The notes: generated by a model from the letters alone, not told the origin. DNA of 64,000 nucleotides from Bacteroides cellulosilyticus (GCF_020091405.1 NZ_CP081903.1:4402501-4466500), one strand, 5' to 3'; shown: positions 27,530 through 36,666, counted from the first letter of the stretch. Translations and numbers: made by a program.

Positions 27530-28990
27530 TCAATACGTCTTTTCTTGTTTTGCCAACTCTTGTACAAACTGACGTTTACCTGCGGCAATCTCATTGTGCG
27601 TACAAGGTCCGGTGATACAGCCACCTTCACATGCCATCACTTCTATAAATTGCCCCGGTGCCTTGCCCGATTTGGCATACGCCCGCAATGAACCGATGGT
27701 TTTCTTATCCAGATTAGCTACTTGGATGGCATTGATTTTGTCAGCTTCTTCTTTCAGATAGGCTTTTACTGCTCCCATTACGCCACCAGCCTGGGCAAAT
27801 CCATGTGCCTCGCGCACGGATGCGAACGACATGGTATAAGGTTGCGATTGCTCCAACTGAATATCCAGTCCGTCCAATACAGATGCCACTTCTTCGAAAG
27901 TCATAACAAAATCTACAGCTTCATCACGCTGGGCCTCTTTACGTTTGGCTACACACGGACCGATGAAAACTACTTTAGCGTCCGGATGTTTCTCTTTAAC
28001 AATGCGTGCTGCATAATACATCGGTGAACCTGTGCCTGAAACATAAGGTTTCATGCCCGGAATATGTTTGTTTACGAGTTCTATGTAGGAAGGGCAACAG
28101 GAAGTAGTCATAAACTTCTGTCCTTCTTCCAACTTCTCTATCAATTCATGTGCTTCGTTGCTGACCGTATCCATAGCTCCCTGAGCCACTTCGATGACAT
28201 CAGTGAATCCTACAGCTTTGAGTGCGCCATATACCTGTTCAATAGTAGTCTTGAATTGTCCCAGGATAGACGGTGCTACAATGGCCACTATTTTTTCTCC
28301 TTTGCGTATCTTGTGCAGGATATCGAATACCTGTGACACTTCGAAAATTGCTCCGAATGGACAGGCGTTGAGACACTTTCCGCAATAGATACATTTGCTT
28401 TCGTCGATGTGTTCGATACCTTTCTTATCCTTGCTGATAGCTTTCACCGGACAAGCCTCTTCGCAAGGTACTGGGATATAGACAATAGCATGATAGGGGC
28501 AGCTCTTGTGGCAAATGCCACAACTGATGCATTCATCATGGTCTATCCATGCCTGTCCGCTTTCCTTTACATGGACAGCTTTCTTCGGACAGTTGGTCTG
28601 ACAGCTACGGGCGGTACATCCGCGGCAAAGGTTGGTGATTTCGTAATTGATTTGTACGCAGGCGGAACATGCTTCATCAATCACACACATGATGTTATCT
28701 TTCGGCGTTCCGTTTTCTGCACGGTCCAGTGCATGTGCTGCATACTCTGATAATGGGGTTAATTCATCTTTTTCATCTTCCATATCCAGTCCCAGCAACG
28801 GCAGTGATTTGTATTTCCACACGGCGCGTTCTTTATGTACGCAGCAGCGTCCTGCATGTTTTGATCTTCTCGGACTCAATTCAATGGGAAGACGGTCTAT
28901 TTTTTCTACAAGTTCGTTATCCCTCCACAGTTTTACCAGCTCTGTCAGCAATCTGTGGCGGACAATCATAATGTTGTTGGTAAATGCCAT
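27530..28990 (-). CDS. Monomeric [FeFe] hydrogenase, group B-like
   Basis: A protein of 486 residues (ATG at 28990; a longer upstream extension lacks support). It has several N-terminal ferredoxin-type motifs (CRGCTARSCQTNCP, CISCGICHKSCPY, CIYCGKCLNACPF), then H-cluster signatures: TSCCPSYIELV near residue 325, FIGPCVAKRKE near 380 and EVMACEGGCITGPC near 464. The first two differ from the group A forms TSCCPxW and MPCxxKxxE, which points to group B. Group B enzymes have been reported to be widespread in gut Bacteroides and to support fermentative H2 release using ferredoxin. It stands with the maturases on one strand. Confidence 0.88.
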   Translation of the reverse strand: MAFTNNIMIVRHRLLTELVKLWRDNELVEKIDRLPIELSPRRSKHAGRCCVHKERAVWKYKSLPLLGLDMEDEKDELTPLSEYAAHALDRAENGTPKDNIMCVIDEACSACVQINYEITNLCRGCTARSCQTNCPKKAVHVKESGQAWIDHDECISCGICHKSCPYHAIVYIPVPCEEACPVKAISKDKKGIEHIDESKCIYCGKCLNACPFGAIFEVSQVFDILHKIRKGEKIVAIVAPSILGQFKTTIEQVYGALKAVGFTDVIEVAQGAMDTVSNEAHELIEKLEEGQKFMTTSCCPSYIELVNKHIPGMKPYVSGTGSPMYYAARIVKEKHPDAKVVFIGPCVAKRKEAQRDEAVDFVMTFEEVASVLDGLDIQLEQSQPYTMSFASVREAHGFAQAGGVMGAVKAYLKEEADKINAIQVANLDKKTIGSLRAYAKSGKAPGQFIEVMACEGGCITGPCTHNEIAAGKRQFVQELAKQEKTY

Positions 28991-29029
28991 AATATTTATT
29001 CTCGGATTAGTTAGTCGGTAATTACGGTG

Positions 29030-29037
29030 CAAAGATA
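29030..29037 (-). promoter_or_regulatory. Promoter of the group-B-like hydrogenase and maturase operon
   Basis: The minus strand reads TATCTTTG, a perfect -7 box, 40 bp before the ATG at 28990. It is back to back with the promoter of the alcohol dehydrogenase. Confidence 0.65.
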
Positions 29038-29082
29038 ATGAAAAGTTATAGTTTCTATGAACCTTTCTACCCTCAATATGCT

Positions 29083-29090
29083 TATCTTTG
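29083..29090 (+). promoter_or_regulatory. Promoter of the iron alcohol dehydrogenase
   Basis: TATCTTTG is a perfect -7 box 28 bp before the ATG at 29119. This supports that ATG rather than the earlier in-frame ATG at 29038, which lies upstream of the box. Confidence 0.65.
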
Positions 29091-29118
29091 TATCAGAATA
29101 AAAAAAACGAAATTGACG

Positions 29119-30303
29119 ATGAAAGACTTTATTTACTATGCACCCACACAGGTTGTGTTTGGAGCATTATCGGAAGATAAAACAGGGAAATTGGTGAAGC
29201 AATATAGCGGCACTAAAGTTTTGGTACATTATGGCGGACAGAGTGCGGAGCGTTCCGGTTTACTGGATAAAATATGCCGGGCATTGGAGGCGGAAGGCAT
29301 TGCTTACGTAAAACTGGGCGGGGTGGTTCCTAATCCACGTTTGTCGAAAGTGCACGAGGGTATTGAACTGTGCCGGAAAGAAAAGGTTGATTTCATTCTT
29401 GCTGTAGGTGGCGGTAGTGTGATTGACTCTGCGAAGGCGATTGCTTTCGGTGTACCTTATGAGGGGGAGGTATGGGACTTTTATATGGGACGAGCCCATG
29501 CGCAAGCTTGCCTTCCGATTGCTACCGTGCTGACAATTCCGGCTGCGGGGAGTGAAATGAGTAACAGTACCGTGATAACCAATGAGGACGGCGATTTGAA
29601 AAAAGGTTATTCCAATAACCTGTGCCGTTGCAAGTTTGCTGTGATGAATCCGGAATGGACTTATACATTGCCCAACTATCAGACAGCTTGTGGTGTAACG
29701 GATATTATGATGCATACCATGGAACGTTATTTCTCTCATGATGACGATATGACGGTGACTGATGCCATTGCTGAAAGTATTCTCCGTACGGTAAAAGATA
29801 GCGTTTTTGAAGTACTGAAAGAACCGAAGAATTATGTACATCGTGCCCAAATTATGTGGGCAGGTAGCTTGGCACACAATGATTTGACAGGATGCGGAAC
29901 AACCGGTGACTGGGCAACACACCAGCTTGAACATGAACTGAGTGCACTATTCGATGTAGCACATGGTGCAGGTCTGGCAGCTCTTTGGGGAAGCTGGGCA
30001 CGGTATGTCTACAAAGAGAATGTAACCCGTTTCGCTCAGTTTGCCGTGAATGTGATGGGTGTAACGAATGATTTCAAATCACCCGAACATACCGCTTTGG
30101 CAGGCATTGAAGCCATGGAAGATTTCTATCGCGCAATTGGGATGCCGGTTAGTATTTGCGAGCTGATAGGGCGGCAGGCCACTGACGAAGAAATCAAACT
30201 CATGGCAGATAAATGCAGTTCCGGTGGTAGTGCAACAACCGGAAATTTGAAGGTTTTACATCGCGATGATATGGAAAATATCTATCGCATGGCAAATAGA
30301 TAA
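29119..30303 (+). CDS. Iron-containing alcohol dehydrogenase (BdhA/YqhD type)
   Basis: A 394-residue NAD(P)H-dependent alcohol dehydrogenase that reduces aldehydes. Features: N-terminal YYAPTQVVFG, GGQSAERSG near residue 37, the nucleotide loop AVGGGSVIDSAKAIAFG near 95, TIPAAGSEMSNSTVI, and metal ligands in GVTDIMMHTMERYF near 195 and HQLEHELSALFDVAHGAGLAAL near 265. It may take up reducing equivalents next to the hydrogenases in fermentation. Divergent promoters with the hydrogenase operon suggest shared control, though this is inference. Confidence 0.93.
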   Translation: MKDFIYYAPTQVVFGALSEDKTGKLVKQYSGTKVLVHYGGQSAERSGLLDKICRALEAEGIAYVKLGGVVPNPRLSKVHEGIELCRKEKVDFILAVGGGSVIDSAKAIAFGVPYEGEVWDFYMGRAHAQACLPIATVLTIPAAGSEMSNSTVITNEDGDLKKGYSNNLCRCKFAVMNPEWTYTLPNYQTACGVTDIMMHTMERYFSHDDDMTVTDAIAESILRTVKDSVFEVLKEPKNYVHRAQIMWAGSLAHNDLTGCGTTGDWATHQLEHELSALFDVAHGAGLAALWGSWARYVYKENVTRFAQFAVNVMGVTNDFKSPEHTALAGIEAMEDFYRAIGMPVSICELIGRQATDEEIKLMADKCSSGGSATTGNLKVLHRDDMENIYRMANR

Positions 30304-30401
30304 CGGATTTTTTATTGTTTTTCTGGCAAATTCTCGTTATCTTTAGGGGCATATATCAAATTGGGGGGTAGTAAAAAAGTCCTGACCCACAGGCAAAGAA
30401 T

Positions 30402-30920
30402 ATGAGAATACATTTTGAAATTAGAGAAAAACTACCTGAAATTATCGAAGAGATCCTGAATTGTGAGAGATGGACAACTTTAGTAAAAGAGGATATTTCA
30501 GGCAGAAAGTTGGTTGTCATCCGTGATCCGAATTACAATTCGGAGGCAACAGTAGAAATCTATGCCCGCGAGATTACCATCAAGACGGCATGGTCAAACT
30601 ACACGTATCGCTTGTTTGTTTTGGGCGATAATGTTTGGTGTGAGTACAATGGTGCTTATCGCGGACTGTTGGAACAAAATCTATTGCCTACCATCACTCC
30701 CAGGGAAGGTTTGTTGGAGTCTGAGGTGTTGGATAGCTCTTTGTACGGGAGTGAAAAGAGGAAACTCAGAGAGTATGCTGAAGACAATTTGAAACTGAAA
30801 AAATTCCGGCGCGAGAACTTTAATGAAGATCGTACAGGTGTGGCTCATTTTGACCATCCCAAGAGGGTATATGACGAATTCATTAAAGAAGATTACGTGG
30901 TCCCATCTTCCGACGAATAG
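30402..30920 (+). CDS. Conserved hypothetical protein (172 aa)
   Basis: A soluble 172-residue protein with no signal peptide or membrane segment and no family that I recognise. It has an N-terminal region rich in acidic helix (REKLPEIIEEILNCERW), a beta-like middle (KLVVIRDPNYNSEATVEIYAR, EITIKTAWSNYTYRLFV), and a charged C-terminus. A TATCTTTA box at 30338-30345 lies 57 bp before the start. It ends 12 bp before a DUF1848 gene, so the two are probably co-transcribed, but no joint function is known. Confidence 0.7.
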   Translation: MRIHFEIREKLPEIIEEILNCERWTTLVKEDISGRKLVVIRDPNYNSEATVEIYAREITIKTAWSNYTYRLFVLGDNVWCEYNGAYRGLLEQNLLPTITPREGLLESEVLDSSLYGSEKRKLREYAEDNLKLKKFRRENFNEDRTGVAHFDHPKRVYDEFIKEDYVVPSSDE

Positions 30921-30932
30921 CGAGGTAGGAAG

Positions 30933-31871
30933 ATGATCATCAGTGCCAGTCGCAGGACGGATATACCTGCTTTTTATTCGGAGTGGTTTCTCAACCGGAT
31001 AAAAGAAAGGTATGTTCTGGTACCTAATCCGTATAATCCTAATATGATCAGCAGGGTCAACCTGGACCCTGCTGTCATTGATTGCGTTGTCTTTTGGACG
31101 AAGAATCCTGCACCGATGATTGATAAACTGGACAGATTGCAGGACTATAAATACTATTTCCAGTTTACACTGAATTCGTACGGAACGGAACTTGAAAGTA
31201 AACTGCCACCACTTCAAAAACGTATAGATACATTCAAACGCCTTTCTGATAAGATAGGAAGGGAGAAAGTGGTGTGGCGATATGATCCTATTCTTACGAA
31301 TGAACAATACACAGTTGCTTTTCATCAGGACAAATTTGCAGAAATGGCATTCGCTTTGCATGACTATACTGAAAAGTGTATGCTGGGTTTTATTGATCAT
31401 TATCCGCATGTGCGTTCCTCTCTCCGTGAATTTCATATCGAGCCGTTGATAAAGGAAGATATCGATTCAATGGCCATTTCATTTAAGAAGGTTGCGGATG
31501 AATGTTCGATGAAGTTGGATACTTGTACAACAAAGGTCGACTTATCTCATTTGGGTATTTCGGGTGGAGTGTGCGTTGACAATAGGTTGATTGAACGAAT
31601 TGTCGGATATCCTATTACTGCCCGTAAAGACAAGAATCAGCGGGACATTTGCCGTTGTGTGGAAAGTATTGACATCGGCACTTATGAAAGCTGCCTTAAT
31701 GGCTGCATTTATTGCTATGCTATTAAAGGTAATTATAATACGGCGAAATTTAACCGGAGTAAACACGATAAGGATTCTCCGATGTTAATAGGAGAAGTGG
31801 ATAAGGACGCAGTGATTAAAGAACGGGAAATGAAGAGTCTGCGTACCGATCAGCTTTCTATGTTTTATTAA
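30933..31871 (+). CDS. DUF1848 protein, radical-SAM-like iron-sulphur protein
   Basis: A 312-residue DUF1848 family member. The opening IISASRRTDIPAFYSEWF, then VNLDPAVIDCVVFWTKNPAPMI, WRYDPILT and the C-terminal cysteine cluster CRCVESIDIGTYESC with NGCIYCYAI are typical. The CxxC spacing suggests a bound iron-sulphur cluster at the C-terminal end, unlike classical radical SAM proteins where it is N-terminal. The reaction is unknown. It follows the 172-aa gene by 12 bp. Confidence 0.85.
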   Translation: MIISASRRTDIPAFYSEWFLNRIKERYVLVPNPYNPNMISRVNLDPAVIDCVVFWTKNPAPMIDKLDRLQDYKYYFQFTLNSYGTELESKLPPLQKRIDTFKRLSDKIGREKVVWRYDPILTNEQYTVAFHQDKFAEMAFALHDYTEKCMLGFIDHYPHVRSSLREFHIEPLIKEDIDSMAISFKKVADECSMKLDTCTTKVDLSHLGISGGVCVDNRLIERIVGYPITARKDKNQRDICRCVESIDIGTYESCLNGCIYCYAIKGNYNTAKFNRSKHDKDSPMLIGEVDKDAVIKEREMKSLRTDQLSMFY

Positions 31872-31959
31872 AAAAACATTCTGACCGGAAACAATTATTG
31901 CTTGAATTGTTGTACCTGATAAATAACTTATAATTTAGTGTATCCTTAAAATAAAGAGC

Positions 31960-32838
31960 ATGGAGAAAGAGACTGAACAAGAATTGATAAAAAGGATGAT
32001 TGGTTTTCAGAAAGAGGAAATAACGTCGAGTATTATATACCGGAAGTTAGCGGCAAAGGAAAAGGATCTTCATAACCGGGAGATATTGCAACGTATTGCA
32101 GAGGATGAAAGTAGGCACTACACCACACTGCGAGGCTATACTCATCAGGATGTCAGTCCTAATCGTTTTGAAATCTGCTTTTATGTATGGTTAGTGCGTC
32201 TGCTGGGTGTTACGTTTGCCGTTCGTCGTCTGGAACTGGGAGAGAAAGAAACGAGTGGGGTATATTCCCAATACCCGAGTATGGAACACTTTGCCGAGAT
32301 GGCGCGGGATGAGCAGCACCATGAAGAAAAGCTTATTGAAATGATAGATGAGGAGCGCTTGCAATATATGGGTTCGGTGGTTCTAGGGCTGAATGATGCC
32401 TTGGTGGAGTTTACCGGAGCATTGGCAGGTTTCACACTGGCACTGAATGATACGAAACTGATTGCGCTGACCGGCAGCATTACAGGGATTGCGGCGGCAC
32501 TTTCTATGGCTTCTTCCGAATACCTTTCCACTAAATCAGAAAAGACTCATAATAAGCGTCCGGTTAAGGCAGCTATTTATACGGGGATAGCTTATATCAT
32601 AACCGTAGTGGCTTTGGTAGGTCCGTTTATCTTATTGTCAAGTCCTGTTCTGGCTTTATGCATCATGCTGGTGATGGCGTTGCTGATTATAGCCTTTTTC
32701 AACTATTATTATGCCATTGCCCGTAATGAAAGCTTTAAGCACCGTTTCACGGAGATGGCGGTGTTGAGCTTCTCCGTGGCCGGAATCAGTTTTCTGATAG
32801 GTTATTTGCTGAAGACAGTGACAGGAGTAGGGGGATAG
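31960..32838 (+). CDS. Ferritin-like domain fused to VIT1/CCC1 iron transporter
   Basis: A 292-residue membrane protein. The first ~140 residues form a rubrerythrin-like four-helix domain with metal-binding patterns (EEITSSIIYRKLA near residue 18, EDESRHY near 48, ARDEQHHEEKLIEMID near 112). The rest has about five membrane helices of the VIT1/CCC1 family (GLNDALVEFTGALAGFTLAL, SMASSEYLSTKSE). Such proteins (MbfA-like) export iron or manganese, using the ferritin domain to sense or collect the metal. It stands alone after an AT-rich gap. Confidence 0.92.
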   Translation: MEKETEQELIKRMIGFQKEEITSSIIYRKLAAKEKDLHNREILQRIAEDESRHYTTLRGYTHQDVSPNRFEICFYVWLVRLLGVTFAVRRLELGEKETSGVYSQYPSMEHFAEMARDEQHHEEKLIEMIDEERLQYMGSVVLGLNDALVEFTGALAGFTLALNDTKLIALTGSITGIAAALSMASSEYLSTKSEKTHNKRPVKAAIYTGIAYIITVVALVGPFILLSSPVLALCIMLVMALLIIAFFNYYYAIARNESFKHRFTEMAVLSFSVAGISFLIGYLLKTVTGVGG

Positions 32839-32938
32839 AGATATCCGGATACCAGACTCCCCCTTAGATATCCTCAGTGTACAACTGACTGCCCGAACGA
32901 AAATTACTTTTCATGAAACGTACCAGTGATGCCGGATG

Positions 32939-33025
32939 ATGGATACTCTTGAAGCCTATGAGGCTTACACCAATGAATGGGCTATGAATAATGCTGCAGT
33001 AAGTAGACTGTTGATAGGCGAATGA
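32939..33025 (+). other. Short gene remnant or chance frame
   Basis: A 28-codon frame (MDTLEAYEAYTNEWAMNNAA and on) lies before the terminator at 33030. It is too short to assign and may be the remains of a deleted gene. The rest of 32839-33095 shows nothing else but that terminator. Confidence 0.2.
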
Positions 33026-33029
33026 TTTA

Positions 33030-33062
33030 AAAAGCCCTGAAGTGCGAAACTTCAGGGCTTTT
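33030..33062. terminator. Perfect bidirectional terminator
   Basis: A perfect 13-bp stem (33030-33042 with 33050-33062) with a 7-nt loop has A-run on the left and T-run on the right, so it can serve both converging genes. Confidence 0.9.
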
Positions 33063-33095
33063 GTATTATTGTCAATCGATGAAAAATCAACTGAA

Positions 33096-33296
33096 TTATA
33101 TTTTGGAACTGTGCAGTTTTTTATAGAGTTCTACACGTTCGGCTATTTCAGCTTGAGATAGATTGGCCGGAAGCTTAATTGTTGTTCGTGGAGTAATTGC
33201 TACAAGAATAACTTCTCCAACTTTTTTCTTATGCTCTTTAAGAGCGTTTTCTGCTAACTGACTGGTCTCTGGTCGGACAATACTCTTTTTCATCAT
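33096..33296 (-). CDS. Small hypothetical protein (66 aa)
   Basis: A basic 66-residue protein with two charged helical parts (SQLAENALKEHKKKVGEVIL and LSQAEIAERVELYKKLHSSKI). It begins 12 bp after the stop of the nitronate monooxygenase-like gene on the same strand and ends just before a strong terminator, so it is likely its operon partner. No family is recognised. Confidence 0.6.
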   Translation of the reverse strand: MMKKSIVRPETSQLAENALKEHKKKVGEVILVAITPRTTIKLPANLSQAEIAERVELYKKLHSSKI

Positions 33297-33308
33297 ATTG
33301 AATTGTTT

Positions 33309-34400
33309 TTAAGTTTTCATTTTCGCTGGGGCTAATTGGCAGGTTGCTAAAAGAAACTCATTGTTCAATGTAGTTATCACTTCTTTTACGCTGCGTATTT
33401 TTTCGGAGAGAAAAGCATTACTGCCTGCAAATGCATATCCTCTTTTCATATTCCCTTTGGCCGCATTATACAGTGCTTTGATGATGCAGTAAGGACTCTT
33501 CTGATAGTCACACGTCTTGATACAATGGAATGAGCAACATTTGGGCTTTTCCTGTCCTTTCTCTACATTACGGATAAACTCCCCATCAATGGCTCGTCCG
33601 GGCATTCCTACGGGACTTTCGATAATGAGAACGTCTTCGGGCTTAGAGTGGATATAAACCTCTTTGAAGGTTTGTGAAGCATCGCACTCTTGGGTTGTTA
33701 CAAAAATGCTTCCCATTTGTACGGCCGAAGCTCCCAATCGCATGAATCGTGCAATATCTTCGCCTGTAGAGATTCCACCTGCGGCAATTACAGGAATATC
33801 TTTTCTTTCCTTATAGCTCATTGCAATTGCTACAACTTCGGGTATCAAGGATTCCAAAGCATATTTCTCATCTTGTATCTGTTCTCTCTTAAAGCCCAAA
33901 TGTCCTCCGGCTTTAGGACCTTCTACTACTATGGCATCGGGTAAATAATCAAAGTTCTTCTGCCATTTGTCGCATATAATCTTGGCCGCTCTTGAAGAAG
34001 ATACAATGGGCACCAACTTCGTTTTGCTTTCCGGTGTCAGGTATAGGGGTAAGTCGAGCGGAAGTCCTGCACCGGCAAAGACTACGTCGATTTTTTCGCT
34101 TATGGCAGTGCGTACCATCTCTGCATAATTGGAGAGGGCCACCATGATATTCACTCCGATGATTCCTTTGGTCTTTTGGCGGGCTTTTCTGATTTCTTCT
34201 TTGAGTCCGCAAATGCACTTTTCGGTATAGTCGCCTTTGCCTTTAGGGTACAGCAGGCCTAAACCTGCACATGAAATAACACCAATGCCGCCTTCGTTAG
34301 CTACTGCTGATGCTAAGCCGGACAATGAAATTCCGACTCCCATTCCACCTTGTATGATAGGTGTTTTTATTTCTATATTTCCAATAAAAAATGGCTTCAT
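33309..34400 (-). CDS. Nitronate monooxygenase / FabK-like flavoprotein
   Basis: A 363-residue TIM-barrel FMN protein of the 2-nitropropane dioxygenase family. Seen: IIQGGMGVGISLSGLASAVA at the start, GGIGVISCAGLG, VVEGPKAGGHLGF near residue 155, AAGGISTGEDIARFMRLGA near 210 and a SPVGMPGRAI stretch. A Cys-rich C-terminal part (CCSFHCIKTCDYQKSPYC) is unusual for a plain nitronate monooxygenase and is shared by related oxidoreductases in anaerobes. The true substrate is uncertain. Confidence 0.85.
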   Translation of the reverse strand: MKPFFIGNIEIKTPIIQGGMGVGISLSGLASAVANEGGIGVISCAGLGLLYPKGKGDYTEKCICGLKEEIRKARQKTKGIIGVNIMVALSNYAEMVRTAISEKIDVVFAGAGLPLDLPLYLTPESKTKLVPIVSSSRAAKIICDKWQKNFDYLPDAIVVEGPKAGGHLGFKREQIQDEKYALESLIPEVVAIAMSYKERKDIPVIAAGGISTGEDIARFMRLGASAVQMGSIFVTTQECDASQTFKEVYIHSKPEDVLIIESPVGMPGRAIDGEFIRNVEKGQEKPKCCSFHCIKTCDYQKSPYCIIKALYNAAKGNMKRGYAFAGSNAFLSEKIRSVKEVITTLNNEFLLATCQLAPAKMKT

Positions 34401-34497
34401 AAAACTGATATTGTAATAAGACTGTAAGCGGATAAATATACTTCCGGGTATTCTATTCGTTTAGCGATGTTCTTTTCTTTGTATTGCTATTTTGGTT

Positions 34498-34536
34498 GAA
34501 AAAAGCAAGAGCAGAAGATCAGATCTCCTGTTCTTG
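34498..34536 (-). terminator. Terminator of the RRM protein gene
   Basis: A 9-bp stem with one mismatch (34506-34514 with 34528-34536) is followed on the minus strand by six Ts, just after the stop at 34551. Confidence 0.7.
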
Positions 34537-34550
34537 TTGTAGGGTAGACA

Positions 34551-34835
34551 TTAATAACGTCTGGAATTATAGCCGTTGTTGCGGGGTCTTTCTTCACGGG
34601 GACGTGCAACGCTTACTGAGATAGTTTTCTGATCGTATTCTGCTCCGTTAAGTTCGTCAATTGCCTTTTGTCCATCTGTATCGTTTGGCATTTCAACGAA
34701 GCCAAATCCTCTGGATCTTCCTGATTCTCTGTCCATGATAACTTTAGCTGAAGAGGTCTCTCCATACACTGAGAATAATTCGTTCAAGTCAGCATCATTT
34801 ATGCCAAAGCTTAAACCTGAAATGTAAATGTTCAT
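34551..34835 (-). CDS. RNA-binding protein with one RRM domain
   Basis: A 94-residue protein that is almost entirely one RNA recognition motif: RNP2 NIYISGL at residue 2 and RNP1 RGFGFVEM near residue 42, plus a basic, glycine- and arginine-containing tail (REERPRNNGYNSRRY). Such small RRM proteins are common in Bacteroides, which lacks Hfq, and may serve as general RNA chaperones or regulators. It is monocistronic with its own promoter and terminator, and probably well expressed. Confidence 0.93.
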   Translation of the reverse strand: MNIYISGLSFGINDADLNELFSVYGETSSAKVIMDRESGRSRGFGFVEMPNDTDGQKAIDELNGAEYDQKTISVSVARPREERPRNNGYNSRRY

Positions 34836-34953
34836 TTGAAATTTTGATTAAATAAATATTAAGTAAGAGTGAGGGGATAATTAAAGGAGAGGTCTGCTTA
34901 ATAAGATATAAAAAGGAGAACTATACGATAACGATTCGTAACTCAAACCGTGA

Positions 34954-34961
34954 CAAAGGTA
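34954..34961 (-). promoter_or_regulatory. Promoter of the RRM protein gene
   Basis: The minus strand reads TACCTTTG, a perfect -7 box, leaving an untranslated leader of about 115 nt before the ATG at 34835. A long leader would fit autoregulation by an RNA-binding protein. Confidence 0.55.
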
Positions 34962-35044
34962 ATACAATAGTTGGGAATGGCAACTTCTTATTCATAATTT
35001 ATTAATAAAAAAGCGATAATTGTTGTTTGTTAGCATTAGAGGAT

Positions 35045-35575
35045 TTAAAACTCTATCTTATATAGGACATGGTGGAGCAGAGGGTGTCCGGATTCCACGA
35101 GCGGGTGATCGAATTCTTTAGTTTTTACCATACCTATCTTCTGCATCACACGCTCTGAACGTTTGTTGGGAAGCGAGGTGAAAGAGTATAATTCTTTGAG
35201 TTTCAATACGGTCTTTGCATACTCCAGACAGGCTGAAGCGGCTTCAGTTGCGTATCCCTTGTTCCAGACTTCGGGAATCAGTCGCCAGCCTATTTCTATG
35301 GCAGGAGCAAAATCTACATCGAATGTAACTGCATGCAGTCCTACGTAGCCGATAAAAGAATGATCTTCTTTCTTTTCTACTGCGTATAGCCCGTATCCTT
35401 TGGCTGCAAATTCTTGTTGGATACGGTGGTAGAAATCAAGAGTTTCCTGATAAGATAGCTTTTTGAGAAAGAATTCCATTGCCTGATCGTTGCTGTTTAA
35501 TCCGGCAAAGACGGGGATGTCTTCTTCTCTCCAATCACGTAGGATCAGGCGCGGGGTTTCCATGTATGTATTCAT
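35045..35575 (-). CDS. GNAT-family N-acetyltransferase (RimJ/RimL type)
   Basis: A 176-residue acetyltransferase. It has METPRLILRDWREEDIPVF at the N-terminus, YVGLHAVTF, EIGWRLIPEVWNKGYATEA with the acetyl-CoA binding loop near residue 100, and SFTSLPNKRSERVMQKIGM. These are the usual RimJ/RimL-like features; the target could be a protein N-terminus or a small molecule. It starts 12 bp after the stop of the upstream membrane protein gene and is probably in its operon. Confidence 0.9.
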   Translation of the reverse strand: MNTYMETPRLILRDWREEDIPVFAGLNSNDQAMEFFLKKLSYQETLDFYHRIQQEFAAKGYGLYAVEKKEDHSFIGYVGLHAVTFDVDFAPAIEIGWRLIPEVWNKGYATEAASACLEYAKTVLKLKELYSFTSLPNKRSERVMQKIGMVKTKEFDHPLVESGHPLLHHVLYKIEF

Positions 35576-35587
35576 CTTGTTCTTAAT

Positions 35588-36595
35588 TTATTCGATTTGT
35601 TTTTTCCGCTTTTTACGGTTCATATATTCACGTAGTAGGGTTGGGGTGGCACAGAAGATGAGTTGTGCCCGATTCCATTTATAGCATTTTTGAAAGACAA
35701 CCATGGCAATGGTTATAAATAAGGCGGCTCCGATAGAAGCCTCCAAAGGTAACCAGCCCAGCCCCTCTTGGGGTAATAGCATAGGAATGAATGCCAATGC
35801 TCCGGCAGGGGCAAAGTATTTCCCTGTCCACTCGAAGATGAGGAACAGGATAGCTGCAATGGTTAAAGCAATGATACTTTCCGGTAGATGAAGATGGTGG
35901 TGACCGACAATTTGAAGTACAGTGCCCAGAGTGGCTGCGGTAGCCAGAAAGAGAAATACTTGTGTTGGGCGATTTTTGAATCCTGCTTTGGAGTTTACCA
36001 TTTCTACAAAAGTCACCATGAGTGGGGGCAATATGAGATAAGGGTAATCCATACTGACGGCCAATCCGGCCAAAGCACCTACAAAACAGAATAATATCAG
36101 CCACCTGATGATATCTTCCTTACCGGGTTTCCTGCAGACAGATTTAGGCATCCGGTTACGTATTCCGCATTTTTCCAGAATGATTTGTACAAGCACTACT
36201 GATACTGACATTGAAAATACGGCTATTGGATAAATAATGCTTTCCGTATGAAGCAAAACGGGCAATACGCAAGCTGATATTAAGGGAATCAGTGTAGCGC
36301 GACTGATCAGAAGGGAGGCGCCTGCAAAAACAAATGCGGCGCATAGATTAACTACATAGGGCAGGGGTGAATAACGGACAATGCAGATACCGGCTACTGC
36401 CCCAAGAGTCATAAGCAGGATAATTTGCCAACGTTTTACATTCCATACCCGCTTATCGATAATCAACAGGCCGATGATCAATGCTGTCATTTCCGGAAAC
36501 AGAATCTCCTTTTCGTTGGTCCATTCGGCTAAACCTACCATTATCAGGATCATTATCAGCGATATCAGATATCTTGTCAGTTTTCTGTGTTCCAT
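35588..36595 (-). CDS. Multi-pass membrane protein, HPP-like
   Basis: A 335-residue protein with about nine or ten membrane helices. It appears to be two similar halves. Each holds a short stretch resembling the HPP transporter family (FPEMTALIIGLLIIDKRVW in the first, FAPAGALAFIPMLLPQEG in the second), so it may be a duplicated HPP protein. The substrate is unknown; some HPP proteins carry nitrite. The ATG at 36595 is used, with a -7 box CAAAGTTA (minus-strand TAACTTTG) at 36619-36626. Confidence 0.6.
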   Translation of the reverse strand: MEHRKLTRYLISLIMILIMVGLAEWTNEKEILFPEMTALIIGLLIIDKRVWNVKRWQIILLMTLGAVAGICIVRYSPLPYVVNLCAAFVFAGASLLISRATLIPLISACVLPVLLHTESIIYPIAVFSMSVSVVLVQIILEKCGIRNRMPKSVCRKPGKEDIIRWLILFCFVGALAGLAVSMDYPYLILPPLMVTFVEMVNSKAGFKNRPTQVFLFLATAATLGTVLQIVGHHHLHLPESIIALTIAAILFLIFEWTGKYFAPAGALAFIPMLLPQEGLGWLPLEASIGAALFITIAMVVFQKCYKWNRAQLIFCATPTLLREYMNRKKRKKQIE

Positions 36596-36618
36596 TATAT
36601 AATTTTGAATTTTGGGCA

Positions 36619-36626
36619 CAAAGTTA
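36619..36626 (-). promoter_or_regulatory. Promoter of the HPP-like and GNAT genes
   Basis: The minus strand reads TAACTTTG, a perfect -7 box, 23 bp before the ATG at 36595. This argues against the GTG start at 36619. Confidence 0.6.
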
Positions 36627-36658
36627 AGTGAAACTGTCGTATTATGAAACTTCTTGGC

Positions 36659-36666
36659 TATCTTTG
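36659..36666 (+). promoter_or_regulatory. Promoter of the FucP-like transporter
   Basis: TATCTTTG is a perfect -7 box 45 bp before the ATG at 36712, divergent from the HPP-like gene promoter. Confidence 0.6.
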
